The position numbers and the translations under genes are program-made. Shown piece after piece: positions 16,464-24,890 of a stretch of DNA of 64,000 bases (the stretch's first letter is position 1; each line of letters opens with the position of its first letter). This DNA comes from Rhizobium sp. R635 (GTDB lineage: Bacteria; Pseudomonadota; Alphaproteobacteria; Rhizobiales; Rhizobiaceae): contig NZ_LOKX01000023.1 in NCBI RefSeq assembly GCF_002211285.1, positions 124,001-188,000 on the forward strand, given 5' to 3'. The notes below the pieces were generated by a model that was not told the origin of the DNA, searched no databases, and worked only from the letters and a program-made list of their open reading frames with translations.

Positions 16464-17846
16464 ATGGGCACAGAGACCGCCAAGGCGATCGACAGGAGAG
16501 ATGCGACGGACGGCGATCATCGCGCGGCGGCGAAGACGCGCGTGCGCGGCGCCTGCCCCGCCCTCGCCGCGCCGATGCCGACGGGCGACGGCCTGCTCGT
16601 GCGGCTGCGGCCGGCCGGCGGCGCATTGACGCTGTCGCAGCTTGCTGCACTTGCCGGCTCTGCCGCGGCGCATGGAAACGGCACTCTCGAGATCACCGCC
16701 CGCGGCAATCTGCAGATCCGCGGGCTACGGGCCGAGACCGTCGGCCAGCTTGCTTCCGATATCGAAGCCGCCGGGATCACCGTGCCGAACGGACCGGCGA
16801 TCGAAATCTCGCCGCTGCACGGCATCGATCCGGAAGAGGCAGGCGATCCGGCGGCAATGGAGCTGGCATTGCGCAGTGAACTCCGTGAGCCGCTCGCTTC
16901 GCCGCGGCTTGCGCCGAAACTGTCGATCGTCATCGATGGCGGCGGAGCATTCGGCTCGTCGGCGCTTTCCGCAGACATCCGTGTCGTCGCGCAACCCGAC
17001 GCAGAATGGCTCGTTGCGATCAACGGCGACGGCGAGACGGCAACACCGGTCGCGATCGGCCCCGCAGAGACGGCGATATCAGCCGTTGGCGAAATTCTGA
17101 GCCTGCTGGTAATCCTCGGGCAGAGCAGGCGGGCGAGGGATATCGATCCGGCGCTTCTGCGGGCGCGCTTTCCCACCATGGACGTCATCCGACTTAACCT
17201 GTCTCCTATGGCAAAGACATCGCTTGCCGGCCTGCACCGGCTGAAGGACGGAAAACACGTGCTCGGCGTCCGGCCGGAATTCGGGCAGATGAGGGCGTCC
17301 GACCTGACCGCCCTGCTCGACGACGCAAAAGCCCATGGCGCGGCGGCCGTCCGGCTTGCGCCCGATCGCGGCTTCTTCTTCACCGGGTTTCCGGCAGAGG
17401 CCGCGCCGGCTCTGCTGATCGCCGCGAGCAAACATGGCTTCACAACCCAACCCGGCGAAAAAAGCGAATACATCGCTGCCTGCGCCGGTGCCGGCGCCTG
17501 CGGCTCGGCCTTCTACGAGACGAGAATTTTGGCACGCCGCCTCATGACCGCAGCACCCGTTCTCTTCGATGGCTCGCTGACGGTCCATTTCTCCGGCTGC
17601 TCGAAGGGCTGTGCCCATGCCCGGCCCACACTGACCTTGACCGGATCGGCTGAAGGTTACGACCTCATCCTCAACGGGCTTGCGGCGGATCAGCCGGACG
17701 AACGGATCGCTGGCGGTCGGATCGATTTCGCTATAGAGAGGCTCGCCCGGTCCATCGAAGACAACAGAGGCGCTGGCGAATCGGCTGCCGCCTGCCTTAC
17801 ACGGCTTGGCGCAACCGGCGTTTCTAAGGCGCTGCGACAGGAATAA
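16464..17846 (+). CDS. cobG: Precorrin-3B synthase CobG
   Basis: A 460-residue mono-oxygenase that uses O2 to hydroxylate precorrin-3A and form the ring lactone. It defines the aerobic pathway. The protein is built like the nitrite/sulfite reductase family, with two ferredoxin-like halves (GNGTLEITARGNLQIRGL early). The cysteine cluster for the 4Fe-4S centre is visible (ACAGAGACGSA and CSGCSKGCAH). It lies 72 nt after cobF with AGAGGA upstream, and cobH starts 2 nt after its stop. Its presence means the host makes B12 in the presence of oxygen. Confidence 0.93.
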   Translation: MGTETAKAIDRRDATDGDHRAAAKTRVRGACPALAAPMPTGDGLLVRLRPAGGALTLSQLAALAGSAAAHGNGTLEITARGNLQIRGLRAETVGQLASDIEAAGITVPNGPAIEISPLHGIDPEEAGDPAAMELALRSELREPLASPRLAPKLSIVIDGGGAFGSSALSADIRVVAQPDAEWLVAINGDGETATPVAIGPAETAISAVGEILSLLVILGQSRRARDIDPALLRARFPTMDVIRLNLSPMAKTSLAGLHRLKDGKHVLGVRPEFGQMRASDLTALLDDAKAHGAAAVRLAPDRGFFFTGFPAEAAPALLIAASKHGFTTQPGEKSEYIAACAGAGACGSAFYETRILARRLMTAAPVLFDGSLTVHFSGCSKGCAHARPTLTLTGSAEGYDLILNGLAADQPDERIAGGRIDFAIERLARSIEDNRGAGESAAACLTRLGATGVSKALRQE

Positions 17847-17848
17847 GA

Positions 17849-18481
17849 ATGCCAGACTACGATTATATCCGCAGCGGCGACGCGATCTACGAGCGTTCAT
17901 TTGCCATCATCCGCGCCGAGGCCGATCTTTCGCATTTCAGCGAAGACCAGGCCGAAATCGCCGTCCGCATGATCCATGCCTGCGGGCTCGTGGAAGCGGC
18001 AGAGCATTTCGTCTTTTCAGCCGATTTCGTCAGCGCCGCGCGCGACGCGCTGAAGACCGGGGCGCCGATCTTCTGCGATGCGGAGATGGTGTCCTACGGC
18101 GTCACGCGCGCCCGGCTGCCGGCGCTGAACGAGGTGGTCTGCACGCTGCGCGATCCCGCCACACCGGAGCTCGCGCGTGAGATCGGCAATACACGCTCGG
18201 CCGCCGCGATGCATCTCTGGCTCGATCGGCTCGGCGGAAGCATTGTCGCGATCGGCAATGCGCCGACCGCGCTCTTCCATCTTCTCGAACTCCTGCGCGA
18301 CGGCGCGCCGAAACCGGCGGCGATCCTCGGCATGCCCGTCGGTTTCGTCGGCGCGGCGGAATCTAAGGATGCGCTGGCGGAAAATTCTTATGGCGTCCCC
18401 TTTGCCATCGTGCGCGGCCGGCTCGGCGGCAGCGCCATGACGGCTGCGGCCATCAATGCGCTGGCGAGGCCGGGCCTATGA
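17849..18481 (+). CDS. cobH: Precorrin-8X methylmutase CobH
   Basis: A 210-residue enzyme that moves the C11 methyl group to C12, converting precorrin-8X to hydrogenobyrinic acid. The active-site histidine is in MIHACG at H43, the same number as in the studied Pseudomonas denitrificans enzyme. GAPIFCDAEMV and AIGNAPTALF are also family motifs. It follows cobG after 2 nt, and its stop overlaps the cobI start (ATGA), so translation is coupled. Length is normal for the family. Confidence 0.95.
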   Translation: MPDYDYIRSGDAIYERSFAIIRAEADLSHFSEDQAEIAVRMIHACGLVEAAEHFVFSADFVSAARDALKTGAPIFCDAEMVSYGVTRARLPALNEVVCTLRDPATPELAREIGNTRSAAAMHLWLDRLGGSIVAIGNAPTALFHLLELLRDGAPKPAAILGMPVGFVGAAESKDALAENSYGVPFAIVRGRLGGSAMTAAAINALARPGL

Positions 18482-19209
18482 CGACACCAGGCCGTCTCAT
18501 TGGTGTCGGCACGGGTCCCGGCGACCCGGAGCTTCTGACCCTCAAGGCCGTGCGCGCCATCGAAGGCGCTGATGTCATCGCTTATTTTGCCAAGCAGGGC
18601 AGGGGCGGCAACGGCAAGGCGATCGTCGAACCGCTGCTGAAACCTTGGGTCACGCTGCTGCCGCTCTACTATCCCGTCACCACCGAGATCGACAAGGGGG
18701 ACGAACGCTACCAGAACCTGATCACGGAGTTCTACGACCAGTCTGCCAAGTCCATCGCCTGTTATCTCGATGCCGGGCGAACCGTCGCCATTCTCAGCGA
18801 AGGGGACCCGCTCTTCTACGGCTCCTATATGCACCTGCATGTCAGGCTTTCCACCCGCTACCCCACGGAAGTGATCCCCGGCATCAGCGCCATGTCGGGC
18901 TGCTGGTCGCTGGCCGGCATGCCGATCGTCCAGGGCGACGATGTGCTTTCCGTACTGCCCGGTACGATGGCCGAAGCTGAATTGACCCGCCGCCTCGTCG
19001 ATACGCAGGCCGCCGTCATCATGAAGGTCGGCCGCAATCTGCCGAAGATCCGCCGGGCTTTAGCGGCAGCCGGCCGTCTTGGGGAGGCCGTCTATGTCGA
19101 GCGCGGCACGATGGCGAATGCGGCGATGGAAAAGCTTGCCGACAGGGGCGAAGGCGATGCGCCGTATTTCTCGCTCGTGCTGGTGCCGGGCTGGGAGGGT
19201 AACCGATGA
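18478..19209 (+). CDS. cobI: Precorrin-2 C20-methyltransferase CobI
   Basis: A 243-residue SAM-dependent methylase that acts on precorrin-2 at C20 to give precorrin-3A, the committed step to the corrin ring here. The SAM loop is GVGTGPGDPELLTLKAVRAI, and LSEGDPLFYGSYMHLH is characteristic of CobI/CbiL. It overlaps cobH and cobJ by 4 nt at each end. Although cobH acts last and cobI first, they are adjacent and coupled. Confidence 0.94.
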   Translation: MTTPGRLIGVGTGPGDPELLTLKAVRAIEGADVIAYFAKQGRGGNGKAIVEPLLKPWVTLLPLYYPVTTEIDKGDERYQNLITEFYDQSAKSIACYLDAGRTVAILSEGDPLFYGSYMHLHVRLSTRYPTEVIPGISAMSGCWSLAGMPIVQGDDVLSVLPGTMAEAELTRRLVDTQAAVIMKVGRNLPKIRRALAAAGRLGEAVYVERGTMANAAMEKLADRGEGDAPYFSLVLVPGWEGNR

Positions 19210-19970
19210 ACGGCAGGCTTTTCGTGATCGGCACCGGCCCCGGCAATCCCGAGCAGATGACCCCGGAAGCGCTGGCGGCGGTCGAGACGGCGACGGATTT
19301 CTTCGGCTACGGACCTTATCTCGACAGGCTGCAGCTCCGTCCCGATCAGCTGCGGCATGCTTCAGACAATCGCGAGGAACTCGACAGGGCAGGGGCCGCC
19401 CTCGCCATGGCAGCGGACGGCGCGAAGGTCTGCGTCGTCTCCGGCGGCGATCCCGGCGTCTTCGCCATGGCGGCAGCCGTCTGCGAGGCAATCGAGAATG
19501 GGCCGGCCGCCTGGCGCACTGTTGATCTCACCGTGCTCCCCGGCGTCACCGCGATGCTCGCGGTGGCGGCAAGAGCCGGCGCACCGCTTGGTCACGATTT
19601 CTGCGCAATATCGCTGTCCGACAACCTAAAGCCTTGGAATATCATCGAGAACCGTCTTGAACTGGCAGCGAAAGCCGGTTTTGTGATCGCGCTCTACAAT
19701 CCGATCAGCCGGGCGCGGCCCTGGCAACTCGGCGAGGCTTTCAAGCTGTTGCGCCACCATCTGCCGGCAAAAACTCCCGTCATTTTCGGCCGCGCAGCCG
19801 GGAGAGAGAACGAACGCATCGCGGTGCAACCTTTGTCGGAAGCGGATGCGTCGATTGCCGATATGGCGACCTGCATCATCATCGGCTCGGCCGAAACGCG
19901 GATCATCGAGCGCCCCGGCAAGCTGGATCTCGTCTATACCCCCCGTTTCATGACCGGAGAAAAGAGGTGA
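19206..19970 (+). CDS. cobJ: Precorrin-3B C17-methyltransferase CobJ
   Basis: A 254-residue SAM-dependent methylase that contracts the ring and methylates C17, giving precorrin-4. The N-terminus is VIGTGPGNPEQMTPEAL; VVSGGDPGVFAMAAAV and ALYNPISRARPWQL are CobJ/CbiH motifs. Its last 37 nt overlap the 3' end of the convergent cobK gene. It ends the four-gene block cobG-cobJ in which each gene touches or nearly touches the next. Confidence 0.94.
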   Translation: MNGRLFVIGTGPGNPEQMTPEALAAVETATDFFGYGPYLDRLQLRPDQLRHASDNREELDRAGAALAMAADGAKVCVVSGGDPGVFAMAAAVCEAIENGPAAWRTVDLTVLPGVTAMLAVAARAGAPLGHDFCAISLSDNLKPWNIIENRLELAAKAGFVIALYNPISRARPWQLGEAFKLLRHHLPAKTPVIFGRAAGRENERIAVQPLSEADASIADMATCIIIGSAETRIIERPGKLDLVYTPRFMTGEKR

Positions 19971-20701
19971 TCGATCGCCGCAAGCGCCGCCTCGACAGTT
20001 TCGACCACGGTGAGCGTGGAGGCCGGCGCGCGCGCGACCATCATCACCTCGATGCCAAGCAGGCGGGCCGCCTCGATCTTCGCATAGGTGGCGCCGCCGC
20101 TGTTCTTCGCGATGATGACGTCGATATGGTGTTGTCTCAGCAAGGCGCATTCGCCTTCCAGCGTGAACGGGCCGCGATCAAGCACATAGTTGACATCGAC
20201 AAGCGCGAGCGGCGGATCGACGGGATCGACGCTGCGGATGAGATAGAAATGTTGCGGCGCCGCTTCTGCGTAATGCGCGCCCTGCCGGCCCGTCGCCAGG
20301 AAGACATGGCGAGGGGAGGGGCCGAGCGCTGCGATGGCCGCCGGAATGCTTTGCACATCCTGCCATCGATCGCCCGGCAGGCGCTGCCATTCGGGACGGC
20401 GCAGAGCGATTGCAGCAATACCGGTGGTCTCCGCCGCAAAGGCGGCGTTGGCGGAAATTCGTTCGGCGAAAGGGTGTGTAGCGTCGATCACCAGCCCATA
20501 TCCACCGGTCGTCAGAAAATCGGCGAGTGCCATAGCACCGCCGAAACCGCCGATACGAACCGGAACCGGCTGAGCAGCCGGTTTTTCAGTGCGGCCGGCC
20601 AGCGACAGAAGAATATCGCAATTGTCACGCGCCGCGAGCGCTTCGGCGAGCAGGCGCGCTTCGCTGGTGCCGCCGAGAATGAGGATGCGGGGTCTTCCCA
20701 T
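19934..20701 (-). CDS. cobK: Precorrin-6A reductase CobK
   Basis: A 255-residue NADPH-dependent reductase that turns precorrin-6A into precorrin-6B. The N-terminal nucleotide-binding ILILGGTSEARLLAEALAA, VIDATHPFAERIS and AKNSGGATYAKIEAA are CobK/CbiJ motifs. The frame stays open further upstream, but the start at 20701 matches the family N-terminus. It is the only cob gene on the minus strand. Its ATG shares bases with the cobL ATG (20700-20702) and its 3' end overlaps cobJ by 37 nt. Any separate promoter must lie inside cobL. Confidence 0.93.
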   Translation of the reverse strand: MGRPRILILGGTSEARLLAEALAARDNCDILLSLAGRTEKPAAQPVPVRIGGFGGAMALADFLTTGGYGLVIDATHPFAERISANAAFAAETTGIAAIALRRPEWQRLPGDRWQDVQSIPAAIAALGPSPRHVFLATGRQGAHYAEAAPQHFYLIRSVDPVDPPLALVDVNYVLDRGPFTLEGECALLRQHHIDVIIAKNSGGATYAKIEAARLLGIEVMMVARAPASTLTVVETVEAALAAIDHLFSPVMKRGV

Positions 20702-21932
20702 GTCTGATCTTTCTCCCCCTTCCGGCCGACGCTGGCTGACTATTATCGGCATCGGCGAAGCTGGTCCAGCCGGGCTGGGCGAGGAGGCGAAGAGGCTGAT
20801 TGCGACCGCACCCGCCGTCTTCGGCGGGGCCCGGCACCACGCGCTCGCCGCATCGCTCATCACAGGCGAAAAGCTCTCCTGGCAAAGCCCGTTCGAACGC
20901 TCGGTCGATGCGATCCTCGAAAGGCGCGGCACACCGGTCGTCGTGCTTGCCTCAGGCGATCCATTTCTCTACGGCGTCGGCGCAACCCTTTCCCGTCGCG
21001 TGGCGGCAGAAGAGATCCACACCATTCCTGCGCCGTCCGCCTTCAGCCTTGCCGCCTCCCGCTTGGGCTGGCCATTGCAGGACGTCACAACGATTTCGTT
21101 GCACGGAAGGCCGATCGACCTGGTCCGGCCGCATCTGCACCCAGGACGGCGCATTCTCGCGCTGACCTCTGATGAGAAGGGACCCGGCGAGCTGGCGGCC
21201 CTGCTTGCCGCCGCCGGTTTCGGTCAGTCGCAGCTTACGGTGCTCGAGGCGCTCGGCGGTGCGCGGGAGCGGCAGAGGCAAACCATTTCTGCAGATTTCG
21301 ATCTCGTGGACATCGATCCCCTGAACGTTTGCGCACTTGAGATTTCGGCAGGGGAGGGGGCCCGCATCCTGCCGTTTGCCGCAGGCCTCGAGGTTGAGCT
21401 GTTCGAGCATGACGGGCAGATTACCAAGCGCGAAATCCGGGCGATGACGCTTTCGGCGCTCGCGCCGCGTCACGGCGAACTGCTCTGGGATATCGGTGCC
21501 GGTTCTGGATCGATCGCCATCGAATGGATGCTGGCCGATCCCAGCCTGAAGGCAATCGCCGTTGAGCAATCGCCGGAGCGGGCCGCACGTGTCGCCCGCA
21601 ACGCATCCGCCTTCGGCGTGCCGCATCTCGCCGTCGTCGAAGGTTCAGCCCCAGATGCGCTGCAGGGCTTGCCGGAACCGGATGCGATCTTCCTTGGTGG
21701 CGGCGGCAGCGAACCCGGCGTGATAGACGCCGCGATTGCCGCGCTGAAGCGGGGAGGGCGGCTCGTTGCCAATGCCGTGACGCTGGAGATGGAAGCCGTG
21801 CTTCTCTCCGAACACGCAAAACGCGGCGGCTCGCTGACACGGATCGAAATATCACGCGCGGGGCCTGTGGGCAGCATGAGCGGCTGGCGGCCGGCGATGC
21901 CGGTGACGCAGTGGCGCTGGACGAAAGGATAA
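20700..21932 (+). CDS. cobL: Precorrin-6Y C5,15-methyltransferase (decarboxylating) CobL
   Basis: A 410-residue fused enzyme that methylates precorrin-6B at C5 and C15 and decarboxylates the acetate side chain, giving precorrin-8X. The N-terminal half is a CobE/CbiE-type methylase (TIIGIGEAGPAGLGEEAKRL). The C-terminal half is a CbiT-type Rossmann methylase (LLWDIGAGSGSIAIEWM, IFLGGGGSEPGVIDAA). In many bacteria these are two proteins. The start was chosen at the ATG that overlaps the divergent cobK start, because the longer open frame upstream lies in cobK. Confidence 0.94.
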   Translation: MSDLSPPSGRRWLTIIGIGEAGPAGLGEEAKRLIATAPAVFGGARHHALAASLITGEKLSWQSPFERSVDAILERRGTPVVVLASGDPFLYGVGATLSRRVAAEEIHTIPAPSAFSLAASRLGWPLQDVTTISLHGRPIDLVRPHLHPGRRILALTSDEKGPGELAALLAAAGFGQSQLTVLEALGGARERQRQTISADFDLVDIDPLNVCALEISAGEGARILPFAAGLEVELFEHDGQITKREIRAMTLSALAPRHGELLWDIGAGSGSIAIEWMLADPSLKAIAVEQSPERAARVARNASAFGVPHLAVVEGSAPDALQGLPEPDAIFLGGGGSEPGVIDAAIAALKRGGRLVANAVTLEMEAVLLSEHAKRGGSLTRIEISRAGPVGSMSGWRPAMPVTQWRWTKG

Positions 21933-21936
21933 TCGG

Positions 21937-22695
21937 ATGACGGTGCATTTCATCGGCGCGGGGCCGGGTGCTGCGGATCTGATCACGGTGCGCGGCCGCG
22001 ATCTGATCGCCCGGTGCCCGGTCTGCCTCTATGCCGGCTCGATCGTCTCGCCGGAACTGCTTCAATATTGCCCGCCGGACGCGCGCATCGTCGATACCGC
22101 GCCGATGTCGCTCGACGAAATCGAGGCGGAGTATCTTCGCGCCGCTGCCGCCGGCCAGGATGTCGCCCGGCTGCATTCCGGCGACCTCTCCGTCTGGAGC
22201 GCGGTGGCCGAGCAGGTGCGCCGGCTTCAAAAACACGGCATCGCCTATACGATGACGCCGGGCGTGCCCGCCTTTGCCGCCGCAGCCTCCGTGCTCGGGC
22301 GCGAGCTGACCATCCCGGCCGTCGCCCAAAGCCTGGTGCTCACCCGCGTTTCCGGCCGCGCCTCACCGATGCCGAACGAAGAGACGCTCGCGAAATTCGG
22401 CGCGACGGGCGCCACACTGGCGATCCATCTGGCGATCCATGCCCTGAAGCAAGCGGTCGAGGAGCTGACGCCACTTTACGGCGCAGACTGCCCGGTCGCG
22501 ATCGTCGTCAAGGCTTCCTGGCCGGATGAGCGCATCCTGCGCGGCACGCTTTCCGATATCGAGGCTAAGGTTGCAGCCGAACCGATCGAACGTACGGCGA
22601 TCATCTTCGTCGGCCCGTCTCTCGCAACGGAAGATTTCCGCGGGAGCTCTCTCTATGATCCCGCTTATCAGCGTCGATTCAGGGGCAGGGAATAG
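21937..22695 (+). CDS. cobM: Precorrin-4 C11-methyltransferase CobM
   Basis: A 252-residue SAM-dependent methylase that converts precorrin-4 to precorrin-5. The motifs FIGAGPGAADLITVRG, CLYAGSIVSPELL, LHSGDLSVWSA and MTPGVPAFAAAAS match CobM/CbiF closely. It begins 4 nt after the cobL stop. It is the last cob gene and is followed by a GC-rich hairpin at 22701-22721. With CobF-CobL it completes the set needed from precorrin-2 to hydrogenobyrinic acid. Confidence 0.94.
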   Translation: MTVHFIGAGPGAADLITVRGRDLIARCPVCLYAGSIVSPELLQYCPPDARIVDTAPMSLDEIEAEYLRAAAAGQDVARLHSGDLSVWSAVAEQVRRLQKHGIAYTMTPGVPAFAAAASVLGRELTIPAVAQSLVLTRVSGRASPMPNEETLAKFGATGATLAIHLAIHALKQAVEELTPLYGADCPVAIVVKASWPDERILRGTLSDIEAKVAAEPIERTAIIFVGPSLATEDFRGSSLYDPAYQRRFRGRE

Positions 22696-22700
22696 CTGCT

Positions 22701-22721
22701 GGCCGCGCTGGTGGCGCGGCC
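22701..22721 (+). terminator. GC-rich hairpin after cobM
   Basis: GGCCGCGC (22701-22708) and GCGCGGCC (22714-22721) form a perfect 8-bp stem with a 5-nt loop, 5 nt after the cobM stop. There is no T-run, so it is at best a weak or Rho-assisted terminator. Confidence 0.4.
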
Positions 22722-22754
22722 TCTCGAATAACAAAACAGGCAAATTTACTCGGC

Positions 22755-23567
22755 TCAAACCCGCGCCGTCAGATAATCCATGCTGGCGCGCAGTGCACCG
22801 GCCGGATCCTTGACCGCATGTACTTCCGCCGCGAAGGGTTCGAAGGAGAACGGACCCTGATAGCCCGCCTGCAGCAGCGCCTTGATCTGCCCGGCATTGT
22901 CGAGCCGGTCGTCGCCGTCCACGAGCACACGATGGGAATCGCGCATATCGGCAACGGAAACGGAAGGATCGCTGACGCCCGAGATGTGCACGAGGCCGGC
23001 CAGGTCAGGGAAGGTCGCGGCTTCGCCGGCAAGGTGATGGTGGAAGGTGTCGTGGACGAGCTTGAAGGTCGATTGGGCGCCAAGCTCCTTGATTGCGTCA
23101 GCCGCTTCGGTCTTCGAGCGCAGCGAGCAGATCTCGAAACCGAGCGGCTCGACGAGACCAATGATGCCGGCCTTATCAAGCATCGGCTTCAGCGCGGATA
23201 GAGCCTCGCGCAGATTGGCCTGCCGTTCGCCATCGGCGCAGCCGGTGCCGTCGTTCTTCGGAACGAGGACGAGCGCCTTCGCGCCGGACGCGTGGGCATA
23301 ATCGATCAATTCCTGCGCTTCCCCAGCGCGCGTTTCATTCCATTCGTTGAAACGCTGCAGGGCGTTGATCGAAATGATTGTCAGACCATGATTGGTCGCC
23401 GCTTGCCTGATCGCTTCGGGTTTGGTGCCGTCGAGAATCGCATTGCCGGAAAGGTCGTTGCGGATCTCGACGGAGTCGATACCGAGCGACTTTGCCAGCG
23501 CGAAAAAATCGTCGATGGCAAGCGATGGCGCAGCCATGTGGTTGAGCGCAAAGCGGATCGAAGTCAT
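22755..23567 (-). CDS. IolI-like sugar/inosose isomerase (TIM barrel, AP-endonuclease 2 family)
   Basis: A 270-residue TIM-barrel protein. The start at 23567 has a strong ribosome site (GAGGAGG). Several segments recall IolI, the 2-keto-myo-inositol isomerase: SINALQRFNEWN, LVEPLGF, LVHDTFHHHLAG, VHISG and FSFEPF. The presumed metal ligands Glu, Asp, His and Glu are all present. It is downstream of the LacI-family gene on the same strand and next to a MocDEF-like cluster, which supports a role in inositol or rhizopine catabolism. The precise substrate cannot be read from sequence. Alternatives are other sugar phosphate isomerases or epimerases. Confidence 0.78.
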   Translation of the reverse strand: MTSIRFALNHMAAPSLAIDDFFALAKSLGIDSVEIRNDLSGNAILDGTKPEAIRQAATNHGLTIISINALQRFNEWNETRAGEAQELIDYAHASGAKALVLVPKNDGTGCADGERQANLREALSALKPMLDKAGIIGLVEPLGFEICSLRSKTEAADAIKELGAQSTFKLVHDTFHHHLAGEAATFPDLAGLVHISGVSDPSVSVADMRDSHRVLVDGDDRLDNAGQIKALLQAGYQGPFSFEPFAAEVHAVKDPAGALRASMDYLTARV

Positions 23568-23708
23568 GACGGATATATCCTCCTCGGCTCCGCGGGCAGG
23601 CGGAGCGGTTCCTCGTGAATGAGTGAGCGAATCTCTATCCGAATTCGCCCGCCAATCCATCCATCATCGCCGGCCGCCGCTCTCATTGGTGAGAGAATTT
23701 CAGCCGAC

Positions 23709-23726
23709 ATGATAGAATTCCATCAT
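23709..23726. promoter_or_regulatory. Palindrome between lacI-type gene and iolI-like gene, candidate operator
   Basis: ATGATAGAATTCCATCAT has complementary outer arms (ATGAT/ATCAT) and shares the core TGATAGAAT with the palindrome at 24808-24824. It lies just past the LacI-type stop codon and about 140 bp upstream of the isomerase start. Confidence 0.4.
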
Positions 23727-23729
23727 TCC

Positions 23730-24758
23730 TCAGATGTTTTCGGAAAGGTAGATGTCGAAGGGCAGGAAGAACTGCCCGGGGATGGCGGCTTCGCTGTTTT
23801 CGACGGCGTTCGTCATCAGCACCATCAACTCCTGACAGAGCGCAGGCAGGGGAGTGCCGATCGCCATAGCGACGATGTCATCGGCAAGACCTGCTTTGCT
23901 GTCGGGCGTCAGTTCGTTGACCACGAGCACGACCTTGCCGCCCAGGTTCTCCTCCCGGAATGCCGAGATTGCTCCTTCCATGCCGCCGCCGCAGACATAA
24001 AGCCCGGCAAGATCGGGATGTTTCTGCAGCAACGTTAACGTAGCCTCGTGCGTGATCTCGGGCGTATCCAGGTTGATCAGCGTGTCGATGACATCAAATT
24101 CCGGCGCATTTTCGCGGAAGTAGGAGCGGAAGCCGATTTCCCGAAGCTCATGCCCATGAAAACGATGGCTGCCAACGAAACAGGCGACCTTGCCGGGTTT
24201 ATGCGCCGTCCGCGCAATCACCCAGGCGGCGGTGCGGCCGACCTTGCGGTTGTTGACGCCGATGTAGCCCGTGCGCACGCCCGACGCGAAATCGGAGAGG
24301 AGCGAGAAGACCGGGACGCCTTTTTCCTTCAACTCCTCAATGGCGGCCGTCACCGCGGGGTAATCAGGCGCAACCAGGGCAATGGCCTGATTGCGCGCAC
24401 CGAGAGCCTTGAGTTTCTCGACGATCGCAGCCGGCGTGGAGGCTGACGGAAAGTCGATATGCGCCTGGATGCGGACGTTCGTGACCGTTCGCGCCGCCGC
24501 TTCGATCTCACGCGCAAATGCCTGGTAGAACTGCTGTGTCGGCTTCTGCAGCAGGAAGGCGAGCCGGTATTGCGGCAAATCCTCGAAAACCCGCTGCCTG
24601 ATCAGGCCGACGGCGTGATAGCCGATCTCCTGCGCCGCATCATAGACCCGCCGCGCCGTTTCCTCCCGTACGCGGTGGCGAGCGTTGAGAACGCGGTCGA
24701 CGGTGGCGACGCTGACGCCGGAGGCGCGGGCAAGATCGGATATGGTGGGGCGGCGCAT
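23730..24758 (-). CDS. LacI-family transcriptional regulator
   Basis: A 342-residue repressor with an N-terminal LacI helix-turn-helix (PTISDLARASGVSVATVDRVLNARHRVR) and a periplasmic-binding-protein-like effector domain (YRLAFLLQKPTQQFYQAFAREIE onward; FVGSHRFHGHELREIGFRSYF). Such domains bind sugars or cyclitols. The start at 24758 is chosen because AGGA lies 5 nt upstream and it fits family N-termini, although the frame is open to 24824. It is divergent from the oxygenase operon and precedes the IolI-like gene, so it probably controls both. The ligand is unknown. Confidence 0.88.
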   Translation of the reverse strand: MRRPTISDLARASGVSVATVDRVLNARHRVREETARRVYDAAQEIGYHAVGLIRQRVFEDLPQYRLAFLLQKPTQQFYQAFAREIEAAARTVTNVRIQAHIDFPSASTPAAIVEKLKALGARNQAIALVAPDYPAVTAAIEELKEKGVPVFSLLSDFASGVRTGYIGVNNRKVGRTAAWVIARTAHKPGKVACFVGSHRFHGHELREIGFRSYFRENAPEFDVIDTLINLDTPEITHEATLTLLQKHPDLAGLYVCGGGMEGAISAFREENLGGKVVLVVNELTPDSKAGLADDIVAMAIGTPLPALCQELMVLMTNAVENSEAAIPGQFFLPFDIYLSENI

Positions 24759-24807
24759 GGTGTTCCTGATGGATTCGATCATCGATGCAAGCCATTCTTG
24801 ATGGCTT

Positions 24808-24824
24808 TTGATAGAATATATCAA
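24808..24824. promoter_or_regulatory. Palindrome in the lacI/mocD divergent region, candidate operator
   Basis: TTGATA-GAATA-TATCAA is a perfect 6-5-6 inverted repeat in the gap between the LacI-type gene and the divergent desaturase-like gene. It shares TGATAGAAT with the copy at 23709-23726. It is a plausible LacI-family site from symmetry and position only. Confidence 0.5.
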
Positions 24825-24890
24825 GGCTGCATTGAGCGCCCTCGAAAGTCAACCTATTCTCTCCGGCAACAGCATAGCGGGAGGCGGATG

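Noticed and set aside
20702..20932. Longer cobK start (77 extra codons)
   Set aside because: The extension lies in cobL coding sequence, and family N-termini start at the ILILGGTSEAR segment near 20701.
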